A DNA stretch of 64,000 nucleotides from Leptospira semungkisensis (GTDB lineage: Bacteria; Spirochaetota; Leptospiria; Leptospirales; Leptospiraceae). Of the stretch, positions 9,708 to 18,641 are shown piece after piece. The position numbers were made by a program, and so were the translations under genes. The notes beneath the pieces are model-generated. The model was not told the DNA's origin. It searched no databases and saw nothing but the letters and a program-made list of their open reading frames with translations. The stretch covers positions 1,426,001-1,490,000 of the forward strand of contig NZ_RQEP01000005.1 of the NCBI RefSeq assembly GCF_004770055.1, given 5' to 3'. The first letter of the stretch is position 1; every line of letters begins with the position of its first letter.

Positions 9708-10019
9708 TCAAAGAGGGATCAGCTTTGCAACGAGTTCGCTTACCTCTTGCTCGGAGTAGATCCCATAACCGTCTACTAGGGTCCCTTTCTCTTTGAATGT
9801 ATCCGAGGAAATTGCGTAGACAATGGCTTCGTCTGCAGGGTCCGTATCGCCTTCGAATCGATAAAACCGATCTACTTTAAATTCGGAAGTGCTGACGTAT
9901 ATTCTACATTCTTTGTTATTCTTATTCCAATGCAAATTATAATCTTCTGAATAGCCTTCCGCCTTTAAGCTGTTTACTGCGTCCGTTACTGTTTCAAAAG
10001 AATGGCTTGAGTCTTTCAT
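9708..10019 (-). CDS. Small conserved protein (often labelled phosphoribosylpyrophosphate synthetase-like)
   Basis: 103 residues, soluble and acidic. It matches a small family common in Bacteroidetes and spirochaetes: 'VTDAVNSLKAEGYSEDYNLHW', 'VDRFYRFEGDTDPADEAIVYAIS' and 'KGTLVDGYGIYSE'. Some databases label such proteins 'phosphoribosylpyrophosphate synthetase', but it lacks the PRPP-binding loop and is far too short, so the name should not be trusted. The function is unknown. It is the first-positioned gene of a minus-strand cluster with a DUF3995 protein and thiol peroxidase, separated by 46 and 66 bases. Confidence 0.75.
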   Translation of the reverse strand: MKDSSHSFETVTDAVNSLKAEGYSEDYNLHWNKNNKECRIYVSTSEFKVDRFYRFEGDTDPADEAIVYAISSDTFKEKGTLVDGYGIYSEQEVSELVAKLIPL

Positions 10020-10065
10020 TGTTTACCTGTGGTTAGCTTTGATTCTAGAGAATCCAAAGATGAAT

Positions 10066-10497
10066 TCAAGGGAAAAGTGTAGAAGCACCTAAAAAGAAGT
10101 AAGCGATACTTAGCAAAATGCAAACTGGTGAATAGAGATAGTCATCGTTCTTTGCAAATCGAGTCGATCGTATCTTCTTAAAAAAACCTACGAGTTTAAA
10201 ATCCCCGATGGCTCTTCCGAAAAATAGGAGAGAGATCCCGAAGGCAAACCACCTGCTATTCGAATTTTCGAGAGAAAGGAATCCGCCCGACCAGAATGCC
10301 ACCATTCCGAAACAGAAAAGAGCCAGAGCAACTAAAAGAGTTAAGCTCCTGCTGGGAGTAAATGCGGGCTTGCCGCCGATTTCAGGAATTGCGGAGAAGT
10401 ATCCGATCCTTCCCCCGAACGCCCAGAAAATATGAAGTGAGGAGAGAAAGAATAGAACGGAACCTGTAAGAACGCTGATCGTCTTGGTCCAGTCCAA
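10066..10497 (-). CDS. DUF3995 membrane protein
   Basis: 143 residues with four predicted transmembrane helices (about 8-28, 50-72, 82-100 and 122-140). The start 'SSLHIFWAFGGRIGYFSAIPEIGGKPAF' is typical of DUF3995, which has a conserved H-W-GG-P-pattern. The function of the family is unknown. A strong ribosome site (AAGGAGAAAG) precedes the ATG. Confidence 0.75.
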   Translation of the reverse strand: MDWTKTISVLTGSVLFFLSSLHIFWAFGGRIGYFSAIPEIGGKPAFTPSRSLTLLVALALFCFGMVAFWSGGFLSLENSNSRWFAFGISLLFFGRAIGDFKLVGFFKKIRSTRFAKNDDYLYSPVCILLSIAYFFLGASTLFP

Positions 10498-10563
10498 ATT
10501 CTTTCTCCTTAAAGCACGAATTCCAGCCCGAACTCATCCGTTCCGGGCCAGCATTAAGAAATC

Positions 10564-11082
10564 TTAAACTAATTTTTTTGCAGCGTTGATCACTGCTTCG
10601 TAGTTCGGCTCACTTGCAATTTCCGGAACAAGCTCAGTATATTGGATCACATCGTCTTTATCCAATACGAATACTGCTCTTGCGGAGAGGCCTTTTAATC
10701 CACCGTCGGCGATATGGGTTCCATACGCTTTGGAAAAGGAAAAGTCCCTGAATTGTGAGAGAGTGATCAGGTTTGGAGAATCCAATCCTTCCATAGTGCA
10801 GAAACGATTCATCGCGAAAGGAAGATCTCCCGAGATGACTAACGTTACGATCCCATTGTCGAGCTTGGCCGCTCTTTCATGGAATTTTTTGGTTTCCATT
10901 GCGCAGACGGATGTGTCTAGGCTTGGGACTCCGACTAGGATCTTGACTTTTCCACTATAATCCTTTAATGATTTCGAGCTTAGATCTTTTCCGATTCCTG
11001 AGAAGTCCGGTGCCTTTGCACCAACTTCTAATAATTTTCCTTCCAGTTGGACTGGACTTCCTTTTAGAGTAACGCTTGCCAT
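10564..11082 (-). CDS. tpx: Thiol peroxidase (Tpx, atypical 2-Cys peroxiredoxin)
   Basis: 172 residues, normal Tpx length. It reduces hydrogen and alkyl peroxides in the cytosol or periplasm using thioredoxin. The peroxidatic C60 lies in '[15 protein letters not shown]' and the resolving C95 in '[14 protein letters not shown]', matching the E. coli Tpx pair C61/C95. The N-terminal beta hairpin '[24 protein letters not shown]' is also diagnostic. It is divergent from the ilvB leader transcript. Confidence 0.95.
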   Translation of the reverse strand: MASVTLKGSPVQLEGKLLEVGAKAPDFSGIGKDLSSKSLKDYSGKVKILVGVPSLDTSVCAMETKKFHERAAKLDNGIVTLVISGDLPFAMNRFCTMEGLDSPNLITLSQFRDFSFSKAYGTHIADGGLKGLSARAVFVLDKDDVIQYTELVPEIASEPNYEAVINAAKKLV

Positions 11083-11252
11083 TTTGTTTTCCTTAGCATG
11101 GGGATGATACGTTCAAATCGGATTTGGGCAACGAAAATCCGTTTCTTAAGGAAGCTTTTTTGGTGGAGAGTTATAACTAAAAAAATTCTTGCAAATTTTG
11201 AATATAGTATTGTGAATATGTTTAGCGGGAAACCGCAAGTTATACCTACATA

Positions 11253-11348
11253 ATGAAGAACTTAGGTCTACAGTCTAATCTCACCCTTTGGGTCGTCCTC
11301 TGGATGGTGGTAGTGGTCACGCTACCGAGGTCAGGCTTTACGCCCTAA
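11253..11348 (+). CDS. ilvB leader peptide (Val/Leu-rich)
   Basis: A 31-residue peptide encoded by ATG AAG AAC TTA ... CCC TAA. Its core reads LTLWVVLWMVVVVTLP, with seven Val or Leu codons in the 12 positions from the first LTL to the VVVV run. It lies 91 bases before ilvB and just before a terminator, so it has the size, position and codon bias of a branched-chain attenuation leader, such as E. coli ilvB with its VVVV run. No strong ribosome-binding site is visible upstream, which is the main weakness. Inferred: when charged Val-tRNA or Leu-tRNA is scarce, a ribosome stalls in this stretch and exposes the antiterminator. Confidence 0.8.
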   Translation: MKNLGLQSNLTLWVVLWMVVVVTLPRSGFTP

Positions 11349-11398
11349 GGAACTTTCGTAGGCAGCAATCCTCGAAAAGCCCCTCTTGGCGTAAAGCC
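11334..11398 (+). promoter_or_regulatory. ilvB antiterminator pairing segments
   Basis: GGCTTTACGCC at 11334-11344, at the end of the leader peptide gene, is the perfect 11-nt complement of GGCGTAAAGCC at 11388-11398, which lies inside the terminator loop. Forming this helix would enclose the 5' arm of the terminator and so block it. A competing earlier hairpin, GGTAG with CTACC flanked by CCTC with GAGG (around 11298-11330), lies in the Val codons. This gives the alternative structures expected of an attenuator. Confidence 0.75.
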
Positions 11399-11414
11399 GG
11401 GAGGGGCTTTTTTT
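11376..11414 (+). terminator. ilvB leader terminator (attenuator)
   Basis: A perfect 10-bp stem AAAGCCCCTC (11376-11385) with GAGGGGCTTT (11401-11410), a loop containing a small GGC/GCC hairpin, then a run of T. It lies before the ilvB start, not after a gene, so it acts as an attenuator rather than an end-of-operon terminator. Confidence 0.92.
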
Positions 11415-11439
11415 ATTTCTACACTGCATGAGGCAAAGA

Positions 11440-13170
11440 ATGGAAACGATCACAAAGGAAGATAAGGCCTGGATTTACGAGAAGAAGGCTCCTCAAAACG
11501 GAGCGGAGCTAATCGTAACTTATTTGAAACGCAGGGCAATCCAAAATGTCTATGGGATTCCTGGCGGCGCCAATCTACCGTTATACGATGCTCTGCATGG
11601 AAGCGGTATCCGTCATATTCTTGCCAGACAGGAACAAGGCGGGGGATTTATGGCTCAAGGAGAGGCAAGGATCACAAAGAAAGCCTCGGTTTGTCTGGCT
11701 TCTTCTGGGCCAGGGGTTACAAACCTAATTACTGCCGTTGCGGATGCAAAATCAGATTCTATTCCGTTAGTCGCTATTACAGGGCAGGTGCCTCTCTCCC
11801 TGATTGGAACGGATGCATTCCAAGAAATCGATACATACGGCTTATCTTTACCTATTACTAAAAAGAATTATCTAGTGCGTTCTATTGCGGAGTTAATCCA
11901 TGTACTGCCGGAAGCATTTAAAATTGCGGAAGGAGGGAGACCAGGACCTGTTTGGATTGATGTTCCTAAGGACATACAAGCTTCTCCTATTTCGATCTCT
12001 ATGCCTCAAATCGAAGAGATTTGGAAAAGAGAAGAAGTAGGTGCTCCCAAAATGGATCCTTTCATTTCGGAGGCAGACATTTCTAAATTCTTCTCTTATT
12101 TAGAAAATTCTAAACAACCTGTTCTTTATATAGGAGGAGGAGTAAAGCAATCTAGCTCTGAAAGGCTTATCATGGAGCTTGCGGAAGCGCAGGACATCCC
12201 AGTTGTATCCACTTTGATGGGTTTGGATTCTTTTCCACAAACTCATTCTCTTTCTTTGGGAATGCTTGGAATGCACGGAGCTCCTTATACGAATATGCTT
12301 TTGGCAGAGGCCGATTTGCTTTTAGCTTTCGGTGTTCGATTCGACGATAGAGCCACTGGCAAACTGGATACTTTCTGTCCGAATGCTAAGGTAATACATG
12401 TAGATATAGACTATAAGGAGATTGGAAAATTAAGAAAACCTGATTTTGGTTTTTGCGCCGATCTGAAATTCTTTCTAGAAAGTTTAGGGAAGTTTCCTGA
12501 AAGAAGGAGAGCAGGCTGGCTGGAAAGGGTTCGTTCGTATAAGGATCGCTTTCCTTTGAGCCCTGTTTCTACTCAGGAAGGCTATTCTCCGGATTCTATC
12601 ATCCGTACTTGTGCGGAATTTTTGGGTTCTAAAGCAATCGTAACGACGGATGTAGGCCAACATCAAATGTGGGTGGCTCAATATTATCCTTTCCAAGAGC
12701 AAGGAACCTTTTTGACTTCCGGAGGACTTGGAACAATGGGATTCGGATTGCCTTGCTCTATAGGGGCGGCCTTAGCGAGTCCTGACAGAACTGTCGCATG
12801 TTTTTCGGGCGATGGTTCTATCCTAATGAATATCCAAGAGTTGGATACTTTGAGTGAGCTGAAGGTAAATGTTAAAATTATAATATTCGATAATCGGAAT
12901 CTAGGTCTTGTTCGACAGCAGCAGAATTTATTTTACGGTTCTAGATACAATGGGAGCGCTTATCCTTCCGAATCTAAGTTTTCTAAGATCGGAAGAGCAT
13001 TCGGGATCCCTAGTTTGGATCTGGGAGAAGAAGGAAAAACCTTAGAAGATCTTAGGTCCTTTCTGACTGCGGATGGACCTGGGCTTGTGGTGATCCCGAT
13101 CCATCCGGATCTGCAAGTTCTACCTATGGTTCCTCCGGGCAAAAGCAATTTGGAGATGCTCTTAGGTTGA
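11440..13170 (+). CDS. ilvB: Acetolactate synthase, catalytic (large) subunit
   Basis: 576 residues from ATG 11440, chosen over ATG 11428 because GAGG lies 6 bases upstream. It is a ThDP- and FAD-dependent enzyme condensing pyruvate with pyruvate or 2-oxobutyrate, the first common step of Val/Leu/Ile synthesis. Visible motifs: the active-site Glu region 'ARQEQGGGFMAQGEAR', 'SSGPGVTNLITAVADAKSDSIPLVAITGQVP', the central FAD domain with 'LLLAFGVRFDDRATGK', and the ThDP/Mg motif 'GDGSILMNIQELDTLSELK...N'. The C-terminal tail is truncated compared with E. coli. No small regulatory subunit (ilvH/N) lies next to it. Transcription is controlled by the leader and terminator directly upstream. Confidence 0.94.
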   Translation: METITKEDKAWIYEKKAPQNGAELIVTYLKRRAIQNVYGIPGGANLPLYDALHGSGIRHILARQEQGGGFMAQGEARITKKASVCLASSGPGVTNLITAVADAKSDSIPLVAITGQVPLSLIGTDAFQEIDTYGLSLPITKKNYLVRSIAELIHVLPEAFKIAEGGRPGPVWIDVPKDIQASPISISMPQIEEIWKREEVGAPKMDPFISEADISKFFSYLENSKQPVLYIGGGVKQSSSERLIMELAEAQDIPVVSTLMGLDSFPQTHSLSLGMLGMHGAPYTNMLLAEADLLLAFGVRFDDRATGKLDTFCPNAKVIHVDIDYKEIGKLRKPDFGFCADLKFFLESLGKFPERRRAGWLERVRSYKDRFPLSPVSTQEGYSPDSIIRTCAEFLGSKAIVTTDVGQHQMWVAQYYPFQEQGTFLTSGGLGTMGFGLPCSIGAALASPDRTVACFSGDGSILMNIQELDTLSELKVNVKIIIFDNRNLGLVRQQQNLFYGSRYNGSAYPSESKFSKIGRAFGIPSLDLGEEGKTLEDLRSFLTADGPGLVVIPIHPDLQVLPMVPPGKSNLEMLLG

Positions 13171-13184
13171 AAGTCCAATCTAAC

Positions 13185-13264
13185 AAGCGAGTATTTTTGA
13201 TAGAACGTACCTCATTCTATATTCTGGATGGGGTGCTTCTCTATCTTTATAGGCTCGCTTTTTT
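13185..13264 (+). terminator. Possible terminator after ilvB
   Basis: A 7-bp stem AAGCGAG (13185-13191) with CTCGCTT (13254-13260) is followed by TTTT. The long loop folds into smaller hairpins (ATAGAA/TTCTAT and CTAT/ATAG). The large loop makes it a weaker candidate than the others in this window. Confidence 0.5.
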
Positions 13265-13400
13265 ATCTCTCGTTGATCAATTCGGTGGCGAGAGATTCAT
13301 TTCTATTTGCGCTTCTTGGTGGCCCTCCCGGGCCTAAGTATATCTATATATTCCTTTTCTTTAATGTATTACCGGACTGATGGTCCGAGTTATAAGGAGG
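13233..13400 (+). promoter_or_regulatory. Putative trpE leader with tandem Trp codons
   Basis: In the 235-bp gap before trpE, a frame running to TAA at 13335-13337 ends ...CASWWPSRA, with TGG TGG at 13317-13322. It could begin at GTG 13233 or further upstream at TTG 13197, but no good start with a ribosome site is seen. Surrounding hairpins: ATCTCTCG with CGAGAGAT (13265-13296), GGCCC with GGGCC directly after the Trp codons (13321-13334), and CGGAC with GTCCG (13373-13387) beside the trpE ribosome site GGAGG (13396-13400). No terminator with a T-run lies between the Trp codons and trpE. CCTCC at 13324-13328 could pair with GGAGG, so control of translation is a possible model. Confidence 0.4.
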
Positions 13401-13404
13401 CAAT

Positions 13405-14823
13405 ATGTCTATAGAAGTGCAAAATTTAAGAAAAGAAGCACAATCTCTTTCCCCTAAACCGATTCTTAGATCCTTTCCCTTGAAAGAGGAGGATACTTTA
13501 GAATTCTTTCAAAAAATTTTAGAAGTATCGGATACTGCGGTTCTCCTGGAAAGTTTGGGGCCGGAGACGGATAATTCTAGATTTAGTTTTATTTCAGCAT
13601 TTCCGAAACGGATCTTCTCCGCAAAAGAAGATCGATTGTATTCGGATGGAAAACAGATCGGAGCAGGAAATCCGTATGAACTTCTCTCTCAGATCTTCAG
13701 CCCTGTGGGAAGTTTTTTGGAATATACCGAAGCGGGAGGTGGAGGGTTATACGGTTATCTCTCTTACGAAGCTGCAAATGATATGGAGTCGAGCTTGGAG
13801 CTAAGAGAACATCCCGAGTTTTCTAAGTTTCAGTTCGCTTGGATGGAAGATGGGATACTGATCGATCGAAGGACTGGAGAGTCTAAATATTTCCATTACG
13901 GAACAGATCGCTATATCTTATTCGAAGAAGTTTATAGAAGCTACGCTTCGAAGAGCAGTCAATTCTTTGCTTCCGATTTGGGATTTTCCAAAACCAAAGA
14001 TGAACATAGAGAGATGGTGCGTAAAGCCTTAGAAGAGATCAAGAGCGGAAATACTTTCCAATGCCAGATCGGTTTCAGAAAGACTTTTAGAATCGGAAAC
14101 GGAGAAGAAAGTTCCGAACTCAAGAAAGGAGATCTGGAACTTTATAAAGCATTAAGAAAAGTGAATCCTTCTCCTTTCATGTTCTTTCTTTCCTTCTCGG
14201 ACGAAGTTCATCTAGGAGCGAGTCCAGAACTTTTGTTTAGATTGAAGGATGGGCTTGCGGAAAGTTTTCCTCTGGCCGGCACAATCCGAAGAGGAAGCTC
14301 TCCTGAAGAAGACCAAAGACTTGCATTGCAACTTCTCTCGGATCCTAAGGAGATCGCAGAGCATAATATGCTTGTGGATCTGCATCGAAACGATTTAGGA
14401 AGGGTTTCTAAATTTGGAACGGTAAAGGTGAGAGATTCTTTTTCCTTAAAACGTTTCAGTCATGTGCAGCATCTCTCAACAGAAGTCTCCGGAATTTTGA
14501 GACCAGGAAAGGATATGTTTTCCGGACTGGCCGCTTCTTTTCCGACGGGAACCTTGAGTGGGGCTCCCAAGATCGAGTCTATGAAGATCATCCAGAGAAT
14601 AGAGAATGATCCTCGAGGACCATACGGTGGAGCAGTGGGAAAATTCGGCTTCGATGGAAATTGTTCCTTCTGCATTCCGATCCGAAGTTACTTTAGAAAA
14701 AAAGAAGAGGGAGTGATCCGAGCTTCCGGTGGGATCGTGTTCGATTCCGATCCGGATTATGAATACGCGGAGATAGGCCACAAGTTAGGAGCTGTCCTGA
14801 GAGCAATGGAGGTTTTGAAATGA
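13405..14823 (+). CDS. trpE: Anthranilate synthase component I
   Basis: 472 residues. It makes anthranilate from chorismate, using ammonia delivered by TrpG. The feedback-site motif LLES (47-50) is present, as is the catalytic C-terminal domain with 'PLAGTIRRG', 'ELLFRL', 'AEHNMLVDLHRNDLGRV', 'FPTGTLSGAPK' and 'GGAVGKFGFDG'. The LLES motif and the trpG neighbour favour TrpE over PabB. A strong AAGGAGG lies 4 bases before the ATG. The stop overlaps the trpG start by 4 bases (ATGA). The same trpE-trpG pairing is known from Leptospira biflexa. Confidence 0.93.
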   Translation: MSIEVQNLRKEAQSLSPKPILRSFPLKEEDTLEFFQKILEVSDTAVLLESLGPETDNSRFSFISAFPKRIFSAKEDRLYSDGKQIGAGNPYELLSQIFSPVGSFLEYTEAGGGGLYGYLSYEAANDMESSLELREHPEFSKFQFAWMEDGILIDRRTGESKYFHYGTDRYILFEEVYRSYASKSSQFFASDLGFSKTKDEHREMVRKALEEIKSGNTFQCQIGFRKTFRIGNGEESSELKKGDLELYKALRKVNPSPFMFFLSFSDEVHLGASPELLFRLKDGLAESFPLAGTIRRGSSPEEDQRLALQLLSDPKEIAEHNMLVDLHRNDLGRVSKFGTVKVRDSFSLKRFSHVQHLSTEVSGILRPGKDMFSGLAASFPTGTLSGAPKIESMKIIQRIENDPRGPYGGAVGKFGFDGNCSFCIPIRSYFRKKEEGVIRASGGIVFDSDPDYEYAEIGHKLGAVLRAMEVLK

Positions 14824-15425
14824 AGGTTTTACTCGTAGATCATCACGATTCATTCTCCTACAATCTATTCCAACTTGCGGGAGAGATTTTAGAAGAAGAG
14901 TTTCCGTTTCGATTCAAAATGGATGTGATCCGTCAGAATGAGGTGGACTTCTCTAAGATTGTAGATTCGAAGTACGATCGGATCATTCTTTCTCCAGGGC
15001 CAGGCACTCCTACTGAGCCAGAATACTTCGGTGGTTCTTTAAGAATCTTACAAGAGTTAGGTGGTAAAATCCCTATACTTGGAGTGTGTTTAGGAATGCA
15101 AGGAATGGGATACTTTGCTGGAGCTTCGATCAAGAAAGCGGATTATCCAATGCACGGAAAGATCTCGGAAATAGAGAACGATGGCCAGGGAATATTCGAA
15201 GACTTACCGAAACAGATCAAGGCCATGAGGTATCATTCCTTAATAGTAGAAGAAGAAAGTCTGCCGAAAGAATGGGAAAGGACCGCGTATGCGGGAAATG
15301 AGCTCATGGGTCTCAGGAACAGGGAAATGAAAATGGAAGGAATACAATTTCATCCGGAATCCTTTGCCACGGAGGGAGGACGAAGAATGCTTTCAAATTT
15401 CTTAATACAAGGATTAGGAAGCTAA
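14820..15425 (+). CDS. trpG: Anthranilate synthase component II (glutamine amidotransferase)
   Basis: 201 residues, a class-I glutamine amidotransferase supplying ammonia to TrpE. It shows 'LSPGPGTP', the nucleophile C90 in 'ILGVCLGMQGMGYFAG', and 'FHPESFATEGG' with the catalytic His-Glu. It is translationally coupled to trpE. Such subunits can also serve PabB. Its 3' end overlaps the convergent sensor kinase gene by 12 bases. No further trp gene follows, so the rest of the pathway is elsewhere. Confidence 0.92.
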   Translation: MKVLLVDHHDSFSYNLFQLAGEILEEEFPFRFKMDVIRQNEVDFSKIVDSKYDRIILSPGPGTPTEPEYFGGSLRILQELGGKIPILGVCLGMQGMGYFAGASIKKADYPMHGKISEIENDGQGIFEDLPKQIKAMRYHSLIVEEESLPKEWERTAYAGNELMGLRNREMKMEGIQFHPESFATEGGRRMLSNFLIQGLGS

Positions 15426-17123
15426 GGAAGAAGGAAAATTTTTTAGGAACTCTCTTACCTTTTCGGCTAGATCTTCTATCCGAAAAGGTTTTCCTAAATA
15501 GTCATCTATACCGGCTTCTGAGCAAGCGAGTTTGTCTTCAGGACTATCGTGAGCGGTTGCAGCAACGATCCAAGGGATCTTGCGGGAGCTAGGCTTCTTC
15601 TTTAATATTCTAGCTGTTTCAATCCCGCTTAGTTCAGGCATTTGGATGTCTAGAAATAAGAGATCGACTTCCTGCTCTTCCCAAAATGCGAGAGCATCCA
15701 ATCCGTTTGAGACCACAGAGGATCTCAATCCCAGTCTTTCGAGCATCTTTTGGATCAGCTTTTGGTTCACTGGATTGTCTTCTGCGATCAGGATCTTCAA
15801 GCTGGAGTAATCTGAAAAATCAAGATTCACCTTTGCATTGCTTTTAATTGGCTGAGCCTTTTCAACGGGAGTCTGCGCTCTTTCCAACTCGAAATCTAAA
15901 ATAAAATTCGAACCGACTTTATATTCGCTTTCGACTCTGATATTCCAACCTAACTTCTCACAAATTCTTTTGCAAATAGCAAGTCCGAGTCCAGTTCCTC
16001 CATACTTCCGAGAAGAAGAAATATCTGCTTGGGAAAAGGCTTGGAATAATGCTGGAATTCTATGCGAATCGATCCCGATGCCTGTATCTCTCACGCTTAA
16101 GGAGAGGCCAATCTTTTGATCGGTCTCCGAAGAGATAGAGAGTTCTATTGTGATCCCTCCCTTCTCCGTAAACTTTAAAGAATTTGAAATTAGGTTGGAG
16201 AGCAGTTGTCTGATCCGTATCGGATCAGACAGAACGAATAAGGAGTTAGTAGCAGGAGGAAGGATTGTCTTAAACGCGAGTCCTTTCTTAAACGCTTCGT
16301 CCGAAGCGTCTATGCTTAGTTTTTCGATGAGAGATATGAGATCGAATTCCATGGAACTGAAATGCAAGGATCCGGATTCTGCCTTACTGAAATCAATCAC
16401 ATCATTGATGAGCCTGATCAGATGATCCGCACTATCCGTGAGAGAATCTAAATATTGATTCTGCACATTCGTGGTTTCCGTTTGTCGAAGAAGATCCACC
16501 ATTCCCAAGATCCCGTGCACAGGAGTCCTGAATTCGTGATTCATATTTACGAAAAATTGTTCTTTAGCTTTTTCTAATTCGATCGCCGCAACCTGGAGTT
16601 GGATCAGCTTCTTAGACTTTTCCTCTAACTCCATATAAGAGATAACTGAGTTTGCCAGCGCTTGGAGTGCCTCTATTTGATGAGGTTCCAGATGATTCGG
16701 TTTATTATCGATTACACAAAGTGTTCCTATAGTGAATCCGTCCGGAGTGTTTAAGGGAGCTCCCGCATAGAAACGAATGAAAGGCGGACCGGTTACGAGA
16801 GGATTGGATTGAAATCGAGAGTCCTTGTCGGCATCTTCTATAATCAATAACTTGCGCTCGGAGAGAGCAAACTGGCAAAAAGAGATTTCCTTCTCTGTTT
16901 CGTCCACATCCAGACCGATCTTTGCTTTAAACCATTGTCTCTTAGAATCCAATAAGGAGATGAGTGCGATCGGTGTCCCACAAATAAGGGAAGCCGCCTT
17001 TACGATCTGGTCGTATTTTTCCTCAGCAGGAGTGTCTAGTATTTTATAACGCGCTAATGCCTGAACTCGTTCCGCTTCATTTGCGGCGAGAGAAGCGACT
17101 GCATGAGGGCGTTTGTTTTCCAT
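15414..17123 (-). CDS. GAF hybrid sensor histidine kinase with receiver domain
   Basis: 569 residues, no membrane helix. Order: GAF domain 25-165; coiled coil; HisKA with H196 in 'MNHEFRTPVHGILGM'; HATPase with 'LISNSLKFTEKGG', 'DTGIGI', 'YGGTGLGLAICKRI'; then a receiver domain from about 440 with phospho-acceptor Asp in 'LLFLDIQMPELSG'. The GAF domain resembles the 'ALARYKILDTPAEEKYD' type common in environmental sensors. The phosphorelay partner is not adjacent. The signal is unknown. Confidence 0.92.
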   Translation of the reverse strand: MENKRPHAVASLAANEAERVQALARYKILDTPAEEKYDQIVKAASLICGTPIALISLLDSKRQWFKAKIGLDVDETEKEISFCQFALSERKLLIIEDADKDSRFQSNPLVTGPPFIRFYAGAPLNTPDGFTIGTLCVIDNKPNHLEPHQIEALQALANSVISYMELEEKSKKLIQLQVAAIELEKAKEQFFVNMNHEFRTPVHGILGMVDLLRQTETTNVQNQYLDSLTDSADHLIRLINDVIDFSKAESGSLHFSSMEFDLISLIEKLSIDASDEAFKKGLAFKTILPPATNSLFVLSDPIRIRQLLSNLISNSLKFTEKGGITIELSISSETDQKIGLSLSVRDTGIGIDSHRIPALFQAFSQADISSSRKYGGTGLGLAICKRICEKLGWNIRVESEYKVGSNFILDFELERAQTPVEKAQPIKSNAKVNLDFSDYSSLKILIAEDNPVNQKLIQKMLERLGLRSSVVSNGLDALAFWEEQEVDLLFLDIQMPELSGIETARILKKKPSSRKIPWIVAATAHDSPEDKLACSEAGIDDYLGKPFRIEDLAEKVREFLKNFPSSLAS

Positions 17124-17224
17124 ATCGGCGTCTAGGATAAATTGACTAAAAGAACGGGCCTTATCCTCTTACTCGAAAGCAAAAACGCAAGGATTTAACG
17201 AAATAAGGGAGAGCTATTTCGGAA

Positions 17225-17695
17225 TTATCCCTTAATGACTTGAAAGTTTCTGGCTCCGAGCACCTTTCCTTGGGAGAGGTTTTCCTGAAGTTTCCTAATA
17301 TCTTTTCGGATCTTTTCTCCCGCCTTAGGATGGATCCAAGGAAAAAACAATCTGGCAAATCCGGATAATTCTAGCTGGCTCGTGAAAAGTATTTTTGTAT
17401 CCGTATCTGAACCTTTCGGATCCGGATAGAAAGAAAATGTTTCCCTAAAGTTCAATAATCCATTCTTCAAATTCACCACGAATCGATTCGGATACTGAGA
17501 TTCTAAGATCTTATATTCGGATTTAAATTTAAAGATCCAGAATTTTATCTTAACATAAAATTCTTCTTCCTTCTTTATCTTGGAAGAAGGGAAAACATTC
17601 TCCGACCAATCGGAAAGATGTTCTGGATCGGAAACATATTCGAACGCTCTGATCAGGGAAACAGGAACAGTAAATGCAATCGTAGTAGTCGCCAT
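17225..17695 (-). CDS. SRPBCC (START-like) family protein
   Basis: 156 residues from ATG 17695; a TTG at 17752 would add 19 residues but has no support. The fold is suggested by '[27 protein letters not shown]' at the start, the beta-rich centre '[18 protein letters not shown]', and the C-terminal helix '[20 protein letters not shown]'. These proteins bind hydrophobic ligands in a cavity, and many are called polyketide cyclases; no specific ligand can be read. It diverges from the pirin gene with 75 bases between the starts. Confidence 0.75.
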   Translation of the reverse strand: MATTTIAFTVPVSLIRAFEYVSDPEHLSDWSENVFPSSKIKKEEEFYVKIKFWIFKFKSEYKILESQYPNRFVVNLKNGLLNFRETFSFYPDPKGSDTDTKILFTSQLELSGFARLFFPWIHPKAGEKIRKDIRKLQENLSQGKVLGARNFQVIKG

Positions 17696-17770
17696 AGAAT
17701 CTATTCTTGTTTTCGAAAAAGAATTTCCGAAAGAGAGCTTTCTAAAGTCCAATCTATATTGAGAGGAAAT

Positions 17771-18637
17771 ATGGGTTTTAGACGAATAACCGGAACAAGA
17801 ATCGCCGAAAAAACTTTAGAGGGAGGAGGGTTTCCTGTAAGAAGACCATTTCCCGTGCCAGGCTTTTCTTACTGGGATCCTTTTTTATTACTAGATGAAA
17901 TGGGTCCTGTAATTTATGAACCGGGAAAAGCGATCGGAGCACCTGACCATCCTCACCGCGGTTTCGAAACCGTTACGTATCTTTTATCCGGAGAGATGGA
18001 ACATAGAGATTCCTGGGGACACGCGGGAAAATTAAAAGAAGGCGGCATCCAATGGATGACTGCAGGAGCGGGGCTCGTACATTCCGAATTGCCTTCTGCA
18101 GATTTTCAATCCAGAGGCGGAAGAATGCACGGATTTCAGATCTGGGTAAACCTTCCTCGCGAGAAAAAACTTATTTCCCCGAGATATCAGGAAGTTGACT
18201 CCTCTGAATTGCCTACCATTGAGAAAGACGGGGCTTGGGCTCGAGTGATTGCAGGAGAACTTTGGGGAACCAAGGCAATTATTCAAACAGAGACTCCTAT
18301 CGTATTCTTTCATTTGAAACTTTCTCCAGGAGCGTATGCAGAGGTTCCAGTCCCTGAGGGATACAATATTCTGGCTTATCCTTTTGTGGGTGGAGGAACA
18401 GTAATCGATCCTGAGAAAGAATGGGATCTAGAAGAAGGTGAGACCACGTATTACCAAGGGGGAGAAGGAATCATAGGCTTCCGTGCTCCTGAAAATTTTG
18501 CTTGGGAAATCTTGGTCTTAGGTGGACAGCCATTGAATGAGCCTGTGGCTCGTTATGGTCCTTTTGTGATGACCACTCCTCAAGAGATCCAACAAGCCTT
18601 CGAAGACTATTCGGACGGCAAGATGGGCACAATCTAA
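17771..18637 (+). CDS. Pirin family protein
   Basis: 288 residues from ATG 17771, chosen because GAGAGG lies directly upstream; longer starts would run into the divergent gene. It is a bicupin with the pirin metal site in '[27 protein letters not shown]' (two His in DHPH, later His and Glu) and '[13 protein letters not shown]'. Bacterial pirins are Fe-dependent, and some show quercetinase activity; the actual substrate is unknown. It is followed 4 bases later by a flavoprotein gene, so the two are probably in an operon. Confidence 0.9.
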   Translation: MGFRRITGTRIAEKTLEGGGFPVRRPFPVPGFSYWDPFLLLDEMGPVIYEPGKAIGAPDHPHRGFETVTYLLSGEMEHRDSWGHAGKLKEGGIQWMTAGAGLVHSELPSADFQSRGGRMHGFQIWVNLPREKKLISPRYQEVDSSELPTIEKDGAWARVIAGELWGTKAIIQTETPIVFFHLKLSPGAYAEVPVPEGYNILAYPFVGGGTVIDPEKEWDLEEGETTYYQGGEGIIGFRAPENFAWEILVLGGQPLNEPVARYGPFVMTTPQEIQQAFEDYSDGKMGTI

Positions 18638-18641
18638 CTGG

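Noticed and set aside
9708..10019. A phosphoribosylpyrophosphate synthetase
   Set aside because: The family label is common in databases, but the protein is a third of the needed length and lacks the PRPP loop.
11083..11439. T-box or riboswitch as explanation for the ilvB leader
   Set aside because: No T-box sequence or specifier-loop structure is apparent, whereas a Val/Leu-rich ORF with complementary hairpins explains the region well.
17618..17770. N-terminal extension of pirin to 17618
   Set aside because: It overlaps the divergent SRPBCC gene start and reads as non-protein-like; ATG 17771 has a strong ribosome site.
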